Of a stretch of 64,000 nucleotides of DNA, positions 28,909 through 37,180 are shown in pieces. Source of the DNA: Lacibacter sediminis (GTDB lineage Bacteria > Bacteroidota > Bacteroidia > Chitinophagales > Chitinophagaceae); the NCBI RefSeq assembly GCF_014168535.1, contig NZ_CP060007.1, positions 1,488,001 to 1,552,000 on the forward strand, given 5' to 3'. The notes under the pieces were generated by a model. It was not told where the DNA came from. It did not search any database and worked only from the letters and a program-made list of their open reading frames with translations. Both the position numbers and the translations under genes were made by a program. Every line of letters starts with the position of its first letter. Within the stretch, counting starts at the first letter, position 1.

Positions 28909-30061
28909 TCCCGCACTCAAAAAATTGCAGGATGAAGGTTATGGAATTCAGGAAAAAGGTGGGCTAGTAATAGTCCACCAAATTCCATACGTTAACAATA
29001 AAAAGGAAGTGTGCTCTGGAACATTAGTCAGCGAATTGACTTTGGCATCAGCCAAGGTCGTAGGAGTACCCAGCACGCATGTTATTTATTTCATTGGAGA
29101 ATATCCATGTGATGTGAACGGGCAACCACTAACAGCTTTACGACATAGTAGCAGTAAACAAACATTAGGCAATGGAATAGTAGTGGATCATTCCTTCTCA
29201 AATAAACCAGGAAGGAATTATCTGGATTATTATGAGAAAATAACGACTTATTGCAATTTAATTTCCAGCCCTGCTAAGGCAATTGATCCGAATGTTACGG
29301 AAAAGAATTTCATGGTTTTTTCCGATGCAACCAGCGACAGTGTTTTTCATTATACTGACACTAATGCTAGCAGAGCAAACATCCTTTCAATTACGGAAAA
29401 ATTGGAAGGGCAAAAGATTGCTATTATTGGAGTTGGAGGTACAGGGTCATACATATTTGACTTTGTTGCAAAAACGCCCGTGCAAGAAATACATTTATTT
29501 GATGCAGACACTTTTTACGTGCATAATGCATTCAGAGCTCCGGGAGCGGCGAGTGATGAAGATCTTAACAAGCAATTGAAGAAAGTTGAATATCTCAAAA
29601 GCAGATATTCAGTATTACACAAAAATATCGTTGCACACCCTTTTCATATTTCAGACGAAACAATAAAAGAGCTTTCAGGAATGAGCTATGTGTTTATTGC
29701 AGTAGATAAAGGTGATATTAAAAATATTATTATCAAATCCTTGTTAAGCGAAGGCATCACTTTTATTGATGTTGGGATGGGTATAAACGTAGTAAACAAT
29801 TCATTGATGGGTATGCTAAGGGTAACCACCGGAAGCCCTACTAAAAATGATCATCTAAGTGAAAGAATTTCTTTTGCTGATGACAGGGATGACGAATATG
29901 CCACGAATATCCAAATTGCCGAGCTTAATGCTTTAAATGCCGCACTCGCAGTAATTAAATGGAAAAAGTTGTGTGGTTTTTACAATGACTTGGAAGGTGA
30001 ATATCATACAACTTACAGTATTAATGTATCCCAAATGGTAAACGATGAAGTTACACTATAA
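28883..30061 (+). CDS. E2-like/E1-like fusion activating enzyme (ThiF family)
   Basis: A 392-residue protein. The C-terminal two thirds is a ThiF/E1 adenylating domain: nucleotide motif IIGVGGTGSY (about 181-190), LFDADTF with aspartates at 207 and 209, and FIAVDKGDIK near 271-280. The N-terminal 165 residues resemble the E2-like (DUF6791/Prok-E2_E-type) domain usually fused to such E1 proteins, with HVIYFIGEYPCDVNG carrying Cys76. Such proteins would adenylate and perhaps transfer the ubiquitin-like protein encoded upstream. Gene overlaps on both sides (26 and 17 bases) indicate one translational unit. The E2 assignment and the active cysteine are inferred. Confidence 0.8.
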   Translation: MSQELIGRSPALKKLQDEGYGIQEKGGLVIVHQIPYVNNKKEVCSGTLVSELTLASAKVVGVPSTHVIYFIGEYPCDVNGQPLTALRHSSSKQTLGNGIVVDHSFSNKPGRNYLDYYEKITTYCNLISSPAKAIDPNVTEKNFMVFSDATSDSVFHYTDTNASRANILSITEKLEGQKIAIIGVGGTGSYIFDFVAKTPVQEIHLFDADTFYVHNAFRAPGAASDEDLNKQLKKVEYLKSRYSVLHKNIVAHPFHISDETIKELSGMSYVFIAVDKGDIKNIIIKSLLSEGITFIDVGMGINVVNNSLMGMLRVTTGSPTKNDHLSERISFADDRDDEYATNIQIAELNALNAALAVIKWKKLCGFYNDLEGEYHTTYSINVSQMVNDEVTL

Positions 30062-30398
30062 GTTTGTTGAATTGATGCCGCCTTCGTTAGAGGACGGTAT
30101 CATTTATATATCAATGGAGTTTGGAACCGCAATTCATCGATGCGTTTGCGGATGTGGTAGTAGAGTTGTGACACCTATTTCGCCTACCGGTTGGCAACTA
30201 ACATATGATGGAGAAAGCATCACTCTCGACCCTTCCATAGGAAATTGGAGTTTTGAGTGTAAGTCACATTACTGGATAAGGAAAAGTGTTGTCGAATATG
30301 TCGTGGAGTGGTCTATATCCGAACACGAACCCAAAAAGAAGAACTGGAAAAAAGGAATCAAGAATTTAATAAAACGAAAAAAGAAACAAAAAAAGTAA
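30045..30398 (+). CDS. DUF6527 zinc-binding protein of the ubiquitin-like operon
   Basis: A 117-residue protein overlapping the E1-like gene by 17 bases. It has CVCGCGSR (cysteines at 33, 35 and 37), SITLDPSIGNWSFECKSHYWI (C72 and H75), and a very basic C-terminal tail. The pattern fits DUF6527, a treble-clef-like small zinc protein regularly encoded last in multiubiquitin/E1 operons. By position it could act as a ligase-like or substrate-recruiting component, but that is inference; no RING-like cross-brace can be proven here. A repeat element starts 15 bases after the stop. Confidence 0.78.
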   Translation: MKLHYKFVELMPPSLEDGIIYISMEFGTAIHRCVCGCGSRVVTPISPTGWQLTYDGESITLDPSIGNWSFECKSHYWIRKSVVEYVVEWSISEHEPKKKNWKKGIKNLIKRKKKQKK

Positions 30399-30413
30399 TA
30401 AGCAGAAGCCTTT

Positions 30414-30477
30414 CCTTCGCAGAAACGTCTCCCACAGGGAACGTTTCGTTATGCAGCGTTGAAGTGTACTTACGCCA
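30414..30477 (+). repeat. 64-bp repeat, copy A
   Basis: Matches copy B (31094-31157) at 59 of 64 positions and copy C (34924-34964) in its second half. It contains an internal hairpin (GAAACGT...ACGTTTC) and ends with TTACGCCA. It sits just after the ubiquitin-like operon. Confidence 0.75.
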
Positions 30478-30587
30478 TTTCTTTTTCGGGAGGCGTAGCT
30501 GCAAAAGAAGGCAGGCCGCTGTAATTTCCTGGAACCCGGTTCAACAAAGTTGTTGAAGTATCCGTTATAATTTAAAATGATAAAGGG

Positions 30588-30998
30588 ATGAAAAAAGTCT
30601 GTTTCTTTTTACTGCTGCTCGTTGCAGCGTTTGTTCAGGTACAGGGGCAAAGCCAAAAAGCAACTGTTTATCTGTTACGACCTGACGGTCCGGACAAGTA
30701 TGTACCGTATTACACCTATATTGATCAAACCCTTTTATGCAAGTTGGGTAGAGGGAAGTATTCAGTTCATGAAGTAGACCCGGGTGAACATAAATTTCAT
30801 GCACAATACAAAGGCAATGTGAAATCAACACCCGAAACAGAACTCATCGTCAATCTGGAAGCCGGAAAAACCTATTATATCGCTATCAACATTGTAACAA
30901 AGGCTTTTGGGAAAGGCAGTTTTTATTGTACACAACTGAGTGAAGCGGAAGGGGTGAAATGGGCCGAAGCTTTTGTACTTGATAAAAAATGCTTGTAA
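30588..30998 (+). CDS. DUF2846-like secreted or lipoprotein-type protein
   Basis: A 136-residue protein with a clear signal peptide (MKKVCFFLLLLVAAFVQVQG, cleavage after about residue 20) and no lipobox cysteine right at the cleavage site. The mature part KATVYLLRPDG, YIDQTLLCKLGRGKYSVHEVDPGEHKF and GKTYYIAINIV matches the DUF2846 beta-sandwich pattern, common in envelope proteins. It would lie in the periplasm or at the surface. Copies A and B of the 64-bp repeat flank it, which makes it look like a discrete unit. The function is unknown. Confidence 0.75.
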   Translation: MKKVCFFLLLLVAAFVQVQGQSQKATVYLLRPDGPDKYVPYYTYIDQTLLCKLGRGKYSVHEVDPGEHKFHAQYKGNVKSTPETELIVNLEAGKTYYIAINIVTKAFGKGSFYCTQLSEAEGVKWAEAFVLDKKCL

Positions 30999-31093
30999 CC
31001 TTTCTGGCGCAATTGTTCCACCACAGTGGATCGCTTGATGCCAACTGATTCAGCCCCGATTGTATCGAGGAATTTGGAAAACAAAATTTCCTT

Positions 31094-31157
31094 CCTTCGC
31101 AGAAACGTCTCCCGCAGGGGACGTTTCGTTATACAGCGTTGAAGTGTTATTACGCCA
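31094..31157 (+). repeat. 64-bp repeat, copy B
   Basis: 59 of 64 bases identical to copy A, same orientation, about 95 bases after the DUF2846 gene. The hairpin is GAAACGTC, central bases, GACGTTTC. It ends GTGTTATTACGCCA, which recurs exactly in copy C. Confidence 0.75.
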
Positions 31158-31204
31158 CGTCTCTTTAAGGAGAAGTGGATATGAAATCAATATGCCGGCA
31201 GTCA

Positions 31205-31552
31205 TTACGTTGCGCTGGTGATGACAGCAGCTGTTACAGCGGCCTGTGTTGCAGCTGCCGCAGCAGCAGCCGGTTCGTTTGCAACGCCTGCCATACTAAT
31301 AAAGTTGTAACCCCATCCTTTCAGTTCGTTTACCCATACCAGTGAGCCATCTTTTACACGTAAGCAAAACAAGATACCGGAGGAGGCTACAAAGAGTTTA
31401 TCGCCTTCCGCAGAAATTTGTCCGTAGTTATAGCCATTGCTGTTGGCATGGTATTCTTTCAGTTTAATTTCCCAAACAATTGCGCCATCTTTTTTATTGA
31501 CAGCAGCTACTCTTCCTTTCGACAGAATGTACAGATGATTGACAGGCTTCAT
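31205..31552 (-). CDS. Short PQQ-like beta-propeller repeat protein
   Basis: A 115-residue protein. VAAVNKKDGAIVWEIKL and LFCLRVKDGSLVWVNELKG are two blades of the PQQ-binding-like (Trp-docking) propeller type. A full propeller needs six to eight, so this is far too short to close a ring alone and must be partial, oligomeric or a minimal form. The C-terminal 30 residues are an Ala/Thr-rich low-complexity tail (GVANEPAAAAAAATQAAVT). No signal peptide is present. The gene faces away from the small palindrome region upstream of its start. The function is unclear. Confidence 0.6.
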   Translation of the reverse strand: MKPVNHLYILSKGRVAAVNKKDGAIVWEIKLKEYHANSNGYNYGQISAEGDKLFVASSGILFCLRVKDGSLVWVNELKGWGYNFISMAGVANEPAAAAAAATQAAVTAAVITSAT

Positions 31553-31966
31553 GTTTTTTTTGATAAAAATAGGAAATGCGGGTGAAGAGAGGTAAAGGAG
31601 GAAGACTTGCCTGAGAAAGAAGAAACGTCCTGTAAAAATAATATTCCGGAATAGTCGGAAATTATTTGAAAAGTTACGGAATAGGATAGCATTCGTTTTA
31701 CATGTTTCTCTTTTTTTCCGGAATATTCCGGAAAACAGCTATGTGAATTCTATGAATATAATAGCGTCGTATCAATCGTTACATTCTATTGTAATATAAT
31801 CCGGATTATTTCGAAAATTTTTCAGTTCACTTGAAGTGACGTTTAGCCGATCAGGGGAGTTATCCAATGTAAATCCAAGGTGCCATTATATGAAATCTGA
31901 TTTGTACAAGAAAGATTGTAGTATTGATCCGATTATTGGAGAGAAGATTAATAAAGTTCACTTTGA
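31553..31966. other. AT-rich region with repeated TTCCGGAA palindromes
   Basis: No gene found. A perfect 22-bp palindrome lies at 31714-31735 (half-site TTTTCCGGAAT) and related ATTCCGGAAT-type boxes occur at about 31646-31660. It resembles a binding site for a dimeric regulator controlling the minus-strand PQQ-like gene. Confidence 0.45.
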
Positions 31967-32110
31967 TCGAATAGTCCTAACAATGAATCATCTGCTGCTT
32001 TCGATAATCTGCCCGGTCCTGAACCATTCGCAGACGAGATTGTAGAAAATTTAGGATCAGGGTTGGAAAGGTTTCAAGCGATTATTACGGGATTGACTGG
32101 CAAAGGCTGA
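31967..32110 (+). pseudogene. C-terminal coding remnant, possibly of a restriction-modification gene
   Basis: Frame open from just after a stop to TGA 32108-32110, encoding a fragment with AAFDNLPGPEPFADEIVEN and LERFQAIITGLTGKG. The composition looks protein-coding, and the acidic helical end is reminiscent of the tail of type I methyltransferase subunits, but this is weak. There is no start codon. It is probably a relic at the edge of the island. Confidence 0.3.
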
Positions 32111-32240
32111 ATGTGTTCATTGAATACAGCAGTTTTTTTCTTTGTAGGTTCATTCAGTTTCACAATTGAAATAATCTGTCGTCTTCGGTTGTTCGTAGCT
32201 ACCAATTTGTTCTACTGTTTTTGATGCTCCTTCTCACACA

Positions 32241-32933
32241 TTAGCTATACCTATCGTTTCTCCATGGATAAGCCGTATTGGAATAACCTCTTTGTTCCCA
32301 GAAACCCAATTTATTTTCTTTAAGAAACTCTATTCTGTTGATCCATTTAGCTCCTTTCCATGCATATAGTTGTGGCGTAATCATGCGTGCCGGACCACCA
32401 TGTTCTTTTGGCAATGGATTTCCTTCTACAGTATGAGCAATCAGTACATCGGGTTTCAATGCTTCTTCCAACGAAACATTCACACTGTAGTCGTCATAAC
32501 TATAGCACATGATATGGGTTGCTGTTTCTTTGGGTTGTGCCATGGCTGCGAGGTCAATAAATCTTACTCCATTCCAAATCATATTCAGTTTTGACCAGGT
32601 GGTAACGCAATGGAAATCGGAAGTGTCCTGCGATTGTGGTAAGGCAAGAAATTCTTCCCATGTGAGGTTTAAGGGGTTCTCAACTTCTCCATCCACAATA
32701 AGTCTCCAGTCGTTTAATGAAACAGCAGGTTGGAGGCCAAGATCCAACACCGGCCATTTGTGCGTAATCGTTTGTCCTATTGGTAAAACAGGCATCCCAT
32801 GTCGGTTGATACTGCCGGTGCCCAAAGGTTTGTCATCAGCAACTGAAGGGGTCGATTGAATTTTTGTTTCAAACCTTGCTTTCAGTTTCATTCTGGCTTC
32901 AACAATCCGGTTTCGTTTTTCAGATTCGTGCAT
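32241..32933 (-). CDS. Sulfite-oxidase-like molybdopterin oxidoreductase
   Basis: A 230-residue SUOX-fold protein. SDFHCVTTWSKLN carries the cysteine (about residue 109) that ligates molybdenum, and GPARMITPQLYAWKGAKWI is the family pattern for the second half. The sequence between (WNGVRFIDLAA) also fits. Such cytoplasmic enzymes are related to MsrP but lack a twin-arginine signal; here none is seen. The physiological substrate is unknown (sulfite, sulfoxides or others). It is transcribed alone, away from the island remnant. Family confidence is high. Confidence 0.9.
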   Translation of the reverse strand: MHESEKRNRIVEARMKLKARFETKIQSTPSVADDKPLGTGSINRHGMPVLPIGQTITHKWPVLDLGLQPAVSLNDWRLIVDGEVENPLNLTWEEFLALPQSQDTSDFHCVTTWSKLNMIWNGVRFIDLAAMAQPKETATHIMCYSYDDYSVNVSLEEALKPDVLIAHTVEGNPLPKEHGGPARMITPQLYAWKGAKWINRIEFLKENKLGFWEQRGYSNTAYPWRNDRYS

Positions 32934-33062
32934 GTTGCGTATTTATTTTATAAAAGTAACGAATAACTTTCTCCATCATTGCCACTGTATATTCTGGTTC
33001 CGGGAAAATTCTTTTTCATGATTGTGAGGATTACTGGTTTTATGTTGGGTGTAACCGATTCC

Positions 33063-33557
33063 TTATTCTTCTATACCTTTTGTTACAGCTGCCCGCTTTA
33101 ATTTTGTATCGATGGCGATGGATGATAATGTTTCGAATAATTGTTGCACAGTTTCCGGTGGCGCCATCGATTTAAACTGTCTGCGTTTTCCATTGTAATA
33201 AACGATCAGTGTTTTAATGGAGCCATCGCAGCAATCTACATCCGGAAATTTTAAAGAATCCAGTTGAGCGGCTTTTAATTGGAGGATGATCTCATTAAAC
33301 AGTGCGGGACTCAGCCTGCCTTTAAATTGTCCACTGTAACGCTCATCAACCTGGCTTTTTGTTTTGAACATCTCCCGGCGCACAATTATTTTTCTGTTGC
33401 GCTTAATTATTAAACTTATCTGAGGGCAGGAGCCATTGCAACGGCTTGCGTGATAAACAAGTTTTGTAAATTTAAAGTTTTCCTTCTTTTGCGCATCAAC
33501 TGAATAGGATAAGCTGATGCAGCAAATAGTAAACATCAGGAGATTCATCTTTTTCAT
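33063..33557 (-). CDS. DUF6438-like secreted protein
   Basis: A 164-residue protein with a signal peptide (about residues 1-22, ending SVDAQ). The mature part has FTKLVYHASRCNGSCPQISLIIKRNRK, with two cysteines spaced as in DUF6438, a middle YSGQFKGRLSP stretch, and DVDCCDGSIKTLIVYYNGK near the end. The cysteines suggest disulfides in the periplasm. The function is unknown. The gene stands alone, with unremarkable intergenic sequence on both sides, and has no evident operon partners. Confidence 0.65.
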   Translation of the reverse strand: MKKMNLLMFTICCISLSYSVDAQKKENFKFTKLVYHASRCNGSCPQISLIIKRNRKIIVRREMFKTKSQVDERYSGQFKGRLSPALFNEIILQLKAAQLDSLKFPDVDCCDGSIKTLIVYYNGKRRQFKSMAPPETVQQLFETLSSIAIDTKLKRAAVTKGIEE

Positions 33558-33775
33558 AATCGGAGTTAGTTTTCATTTTTTATGATGCAGACTTTGCAAA
33601 CAGCAATTCGTTTGCTCATTACCACGATCGTGCAGAAGGCTTTAATGGATTGAAAATCCTGCTGATGGCAGCTCTGAATATACGCTAAACAACAAATTTA
33701 TTTCGCTGCTGATTGTCAATGCACGAGAGGCGAACTGTGTTAAACAATCAGACAAATCATATATCTTGAATAGAA

Positions 33776-33795
33776 GAAGGGGCCTTGGCCCCTTC
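33776..33795 (-). terminator. Hairpin downstream of the outer-membrane barrel gene
   Basis: GAAGGGGCC, two-base loop, GGCCCCTTC form a perfect 9-bp stem, about 34 bases after the barrel gene's stop on the minus strand. A T-rich but not continuous tail follows. It is a likely transcription terminator. Confidence 0.5.
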
Positions 33796-33828
33796 AGATC
33801 GTAAACCTGACTTAACGAAACTGCCTGC

Positions 33829-34485
33829 CTATTTTTTATCGAATTTGTATATAAGTTGCAATTGTAATCCTGTTGTCATGTTGTGACGACTCTCTCGTCT
33901 AACAGGAAGTGTTCTAAAATTTTCGCTTTCTGCATTTGTAAACTCGTTATCAAACCAAACAGATGGCTCAAGAACTAATCTGGAGCTAAGCCGTATTTGT
34001 GCACCAGCTACTACCACTCCTCCAAAGCCAACATCTTCAAACCGGTCATCTGTATCGCTTATGACATCATTGTCGTTTCCATCTGTGAGTTTCGATGTAG
34101 TCAAAAAAGACAATTGCGGACCAATTTTGCCGACAAAGGATACTTTTGATTTTGGGGCGGCAACGTAAGAAAACAAAACCGGCACTTTAACGTAATTGAT
34201 TTTTTGATTTCTTTCTACTCCGTTTGTGCGATACTTCTGACCTTGCCAGGAGTAGAGTACATCAAGTTCCAACCCTGTCCCTTGTGCAAATTGATAGGCA
34301 ATGCCGATTCCAACTCGTGGTTTAAACGTTGCTTGTTTGTCAAGAGTGGGATCTGAGTCATCAATGTTTCTGACAAAACTAAATTGAGGTGCAGCGCTGA
34401 TGTTCATAGAAAAGCCTTGCGCATATGCTACTGACGACACCGAAAAGATGACGGCTGAAAAAAAGGCTACAAATACTTTACTCAT
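33829..34485 (-). CDS. Outer-membrane beta-barrel protein (PorT/OmpA-like)
   Basis: A 218-residue protein starting at ATG 34485 (MSKVFVAFFSAVIFSVSSVAYAQG), chosen because a clear signal peptide begins there; the longer reading adds 28 residues that would hide it. The mature chain has alternating hydrophobic strands such as RVGIGIAYQFAQGTGLELDVLY, YVKVPVLFSYVA and GGVVVAGAQIRLSSRLVLEP, and ends in LIYKFDKK, an aromatic-plus-basic terminus typical of eight-stranded Bacteroidota barrels. It would sit in the outer membrane; no substrate can be named. Confidence 0.8.
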   Translation of the reverse strand: MSKVFVAFFSAVIFSVSSVAYAQGFSMNISAAPQFSFVRNIDDSDPTLDKQATFKPRVGIGIAYQFAQGTGLELDVLYSWQGQKYRTNGVERNQKINYVKVPVLFSYVAAPKSKVSFVGKIGPQLSFLTTSKLTDGNDNDVISDTDDRFEDVGFGGVVVAGAQIRLSSRLVLEPSVWFDNEFTNAESENFRTLPVRRESRHNMTTGLQLQLIYKFDKK

Positions 34486-35348
34486 TTTACTTTGATTTTT
34501 TTGGTTAATTAATAATGATTCCGATCGTTTTTGCTGTTGTGCAATTTTGTGTTCTCGACTGATTGCCATTTTCTGTTTTTATTGGTTAAGCATTACATTT
34601 TTACGGTACTGTATGAAATTTGTTTGTAACGCAAAATTTTACTTTCTGCTGGTATTAGAGTTGATTCATAAATTCAATCTTCTTGACTTTTTAACTTATG
34701 GCTTGGGGTTACAGTTGTGGGTCAGTTCTCTATTACTTAAAAAATATTCTTACACAGTTTTGGGCAACTAATAGCTAAGTACTAATAGATACTATTCGCA
34801 GTAAAAAGGATAATTCTGATATTTTATTCGATTGGCAAGAGGTAGAAATTTGTTCAGGCCGGACATAAGGATCGAAAAAAATTGACTATTTCTCTATAAA
34901 TGATTTAGCAGTATTCCGTCGGCCGGGACGTTTTGCTATTCGGCATTTACGTGTTATTACGCCACTTCCCTTCAGGCATCATTTTCATCCGGCTTTACTT
35001 GAATCTTATTTTTCACTCGTATTTGTTTGATTTATGCAACAGGTTATTGCTTTATAAAATTTATGATCTGCAAGTAAATTACTTCGTTATTGCAGGGTAG
35101 GACTTGACTCTTATAATCCCACTATACATACCGGTATACGATTTTTCGAACTACTACTACCTGGATTTGCAGGTACGCAAAAATGAACGAAACAATCAAA
35201 CTATATGAATGCAATATGCAATCTTATACTTCAAGTGATTTTGATCTTTGTAGAAACAGAACAGATTTCTTAAATCGTTCTTTCGTTTTGAAGAATCTGT
35301 TGACATTATGCGAAGGCAGAAATTTTATTTCACTTAACAATTTGAAGT
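34486..35348. other. Long intergenic region between divergent genes
   Basis: About 860 bases without a convincing gene. It holds copy C of the repeat near 34924-34964 and otherwise AT-rich sequence. An overlapping reading in front of the next gene (35183-35524) is in a different frame and looks spurious. Confidence 0.5.
34924..34964 (+). repeat. 64-bp repeat, copy C (partial, diverged)
   Basis: Shares the second part of copies A and B from GGGACGTTT to GTGTTATTACGCCA, with about eight differences over 41 bases. The first hairpin arm is degraded. Same orientation as A and B. Confidence 0.55.
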
Positions 35349-36302
35349 ATGAACATGCATCAAACTGGCACAATTACGAGAGGACAGTTTCTTCGGTTTG
35401 CGGGCATCATAACAGCAGGGCTTACGTTTGCTCCCCGGGAAATTTTTGCACAGGAAAGTCCGGTTACAACCATTATTGCTGCAGCAGCGAAAGACCCGGT
35501 AATTGTACAACTGCTAAGGGGTAATATACATTTGCTGGAGGGCTCCGGTGGTAACATTGCCGTTTTTGACGGACCGGAAGGAAAGCTGATGGTGGACGCA
35601 GGCATTTCAGTATCGCAAAAGAAAATTATGGCATCACTTTCCAAGATCAGTACAAAGCCAACAAAGTACCTTATTAATACGCATTGGCATTTTGATCATG
35701 CCGATGGTAATGAATGGGTACATAATACAGGGGCAACTATTATTGCTCATGCGAACACAAAAAAGAACCTGTCTAAAACAATTACTGTAAAAGATTGGAA
35801 TTATACATTTAAGCCACACACAAAAGCCGGATTACCTACAGTTGTTTTTCAAAAAGAGCATACACTAAAGTTTAATGGATCAGCTATACAACTGAGGTAT
35901 TACCCACCAGCCCATACAGACAGTGACATCTCTGTCTATTTTCCTTCCGCAGATGTATTGCATGTTGGTGATACCTGGTGGAATGCTCATTATCCATTTA
36001 TCGATCACGACAGTGGCGGCAATCTTGATGGCATGATCAATGCGTGTACCCAGAACCTTGCCATGAGTACCGATAAAACGTTAATTATACCAGGGCACGG
36101 TGCTGTTGGCAATCGTACCGATCTGTTAGAATACCGTGATATGCTTGTTTCGGTAAAGGAACATGTTTCAAAATTAAAAAAATCGGGTATGTCGTTGAAC
36201 GCAACAATTGATGCGAAGCCAACGAAGGTATTCGACAGCAAGTTTGGAAATTTTGTTTTAAATGGCGCTTTTTTTACAAAGCTCGTTTATGCCGATGTTT
36301 AG
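35349..36302 (+). CDS. MBL-fold metallo-hydrolase
   Basis: A 317-residue metallo-beta-lactamase-fold protein. The N-terminus (ITRGQFLRFAGIITAGL) resembles a twin-arginine signal, but the second arginine is Gly, so export by Tat is doubtful and a Sec-type signal ending at IFAQ is likelier. The metal motif THWHFDHADG lies near residue 112-117, and IPGHGAVG supplies the later histidine. The family includes lactamases, lactonases and thioesterases; the substrate is unknown. The protein is probably periplasmic. No operon partner is close upstream. Confidence 0.85.
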   Translation: MNMHQTGTITRGQFLRFAGIITAGLTFAPREIFAQESPVTTIIAAAAKDPVIVQLLRGNIHLLEGSGGNIAVFDGPEGKLMVDAGISVSQKKIMASLSKISTKPTKYLINTHWHFDHADGNEWVHNTGATIIAHANTKKNLSKTITVKDWNYTFKPHTKAGLPTVVFQKEHTLKFNGSAIQLRYYPPAHTDSDISVYFPSADVLHVGDTWWNAHYPFIDHDSGGNLDGMINACTQNLAMSTDKTLIIPGHGAVGNRTDLLEYRDMLVSVKEHVSKLKKSGMSLNATIDAKPTKVFDSKFGNFVLNGAFFTKLVYADV

Positions 36303-36715
36303 GTTGCGTGCACTCATCCTTTCAATGAAAATAGAAGTGAATCAACCTGAATCGAATTGAGAGTTAGATAAGGTTTGTAAAGATGAAATTGATTTCTCAT
36401 GGAATTATGCAAGAGTGTATTTACTTGTGTAAGCATGCAGGATTTTAGAAAGGAGCTACAATAAAGTAATTTCTAACGTATACAAAAATAAATCAGTGAA
36501 GAAGAAAATCAGTTTCACTGTGCCAACAACAGTATTTGCTTGTTCACGATTTTAGTTTTTCGCATTATGGTATTTGGCGAGCAGGTAATGCGTAGGCTTT
36601 ACAAAAAGCTAAAAACATAATCCCTATAAATAATAGTGCCGGAGGCAATATGATTCCTGTTACGACTTTCGTGGCTAGGGCCAACGGAAATACTATGTCA
36701 TTAAATAACCTTTTT
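36303..36715. other. Intergenic region, nothing evident
   Basis: No gene, repeat or clear promoter could be supported here. It includes GGAGG seven bases before an ATG at 36650, an alternative start for the next gene, and is otherwise AT-rich. Confidence 0.4.
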
Positions 36716-37180
36716 ATGAAAAAGAATTATCAACGAACACGCAAGCAATTATTTATTCTAACTCTTTTACTTATGAACCTTACATCAAACATAATGGCCC
36801 AACCTTCAGCAAAGGAGGTTCGTGGTGCTGCGCCAGTGGTACCAGTTAAAAATGAGCCTCTTCCCAAACTGTTTGTTTACCCGCCGCTTGCAGGTCCGCT
36901 GAAACTTGGGCAGGTGGTGATTCAGTACCGGGCAGACAATGTTCATTTTGTGCCGGTGTATGGTGTGGGTGCATTAGATGTATCGCCTCGAGTTGGACAT
37001 GTTCATGTAACGGTTGATAACGCAGCATGGCATTGGGCCGATGCCAGCGGCGAACCGATTATTCTTAATGGCTTTCTGCCTGGCAAGCATACCGTATTGA
37101 TTGAGTTGGCTGACCCGACACATAAAATAATTGATAGCAAAGAAGTAAGCTTTATTATTCCCGATGTTAAAAAGGGTTGA
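36716..37180 (+). CDS. DUF6130 secreted protein
   Basis: A 154-residue protein counted from ATG 36716, whose N-terminus MKKNYQRTRKQLFILTLLLM is a good signal sequence ending near IMAQ. An upstream ATG (36650) with a GGAGG box would add 22 residues and is the alternative. The conserved part GHVHVTVDNAAWHWADASGE, then GFLPGKHTVLIELADPTHK, fits DUF6130, an Ig-like domain with conserved His and Trp that may bind metal or ligand. The function is unknown. It precedes an SDR/NTF2/hydrolase run by about 150 bases. Confidence 0.75.
   Translation: MKKNYQRTRKQLFILTLLLMNLTSNIMAQPSAKEVRGAAPVVPVKNEPLPKLFVYPPLAGPLKLGQVVIQYRADNVHFVPVYGVGALDVSPRVGHVHVTVDNAAWHWADASGEPIILNGFLPGKHTVLIELADPTHKIIDSKEVSFIIPDVKKG

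Noticed and set aside
31836..32045. 69-codon frame in the intergenic region
   Set aside because: Begins at GTG, no domain, and overlaps a coding-like remnant in another frame.
20315..32240. Second copy of the tRNA-Asp 3' end as attR
   Set aside because: I looked for repeats of the T-arm and acceptor sequence across the island and found no convincing match; the boundary stays open.
30414..34964. Integron attC interpretation of the 64-bp repeats
   Set aside because: The repeats lack the GTTRRRY core and the R'/R'' pairing expected of attC sites, and no integron integrase is in the window.
35183..35524. 113-codon frame before the MBL gene
   Set aside because: It overlaps the MBL gene in another frame, with cysteine-rich low-quality composition and no family likeness.
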